A stretch of 6,311 bases of DNA, taken from contig VSOA01000225.1 of NCBI GenBank assembly GCA_009774585.1, positions 1 to 6,311 on the forward strand, read 5' to 3'. Below the pieces are notes generated by a model. It worked only from the letters and a program-made list of their open reading frames with translations, had not been told where the DNA came from and did no database searches. The stretch comes from Lachnospiraceae bacterium (GTDB lineage Bacteria > Bacillota > Clostridia > Lachnospirales > Lachnospiraceae). Positions 6,295 to 6,311 of the stretch are shown one piece after another (position 1 is the first letter of the stretch; each line of letters opens with the position of its first letter). The position numbers and the translations under genes are program-made.

Positions 6295-6311
6295 ATTTCT
6301 TTTCATAATTT

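Overview
The window looks like ordinary chromosomal DNA from a Clostridia member, most likely Lachnospiraceae. Supporting signs are GGAGG-type ribosome binding sites, a clostridial-type threonyl-tRNA synthetase, a Cys-rich DUF1540 protein, a lipoprotein with a classical lipobox and a TTG start, and an SLC45-like sugar-transporter end of a kind I associate with gut Clostridia. The family-level assignment is an inference from protein character, not from a marker search.

Layout, left to right. Positions 2-775 on the + strand hold the C-terminal part of a major facilitator transporter whose N-terminus lies outside the window. It converges on everything else, which is on the - strand, and a strong 15-bp hairpin (790-827) sits between the convergent ends. 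The - strand genes, in order of transcription from the right edge, are: a small one-segment membrane protein with an Asn/Gly-rich tail (6283-6017); threonyl-tRNA synthetase thrS (5911-3932); a GT39/PMT-like multi-spanning glycosyltransferase (3880-2177); a 105-residue protein with two DUF1540-like Cys motifs (2107-1790); and a secreted lipoprotein (1631-885).

The genes do not form one obvious pathway. thrS and the glycosyltransferase are 51 bp apart with no visible terminator and could share a transcript. The gaps before thrS (105 bp), before the DUF1540 gene (69 bp) and before the lipoprotein gene (158 bp) are long enough for separate promoters, but no convincing -35/-10 pair was found. No stretch longer than 300 bases lacks a gene. 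No RNA gene, insertion sequence, CRISPR array or attachment site was seen.

The points most worth a second look are non-coding or small. They are a 12-bp perfect inverted repeat (1683-1719) between the DUF1540 and lipoprotein genes, a 9-bp RNA hairpin just before the thrS ribosome binding site where a T-box leader might be expected but is absent, the internal duplication of the Cys motif, and the small Asn/Gly-tailed membrane protein. I did not find convincing evidence of a new multi-gene system here.
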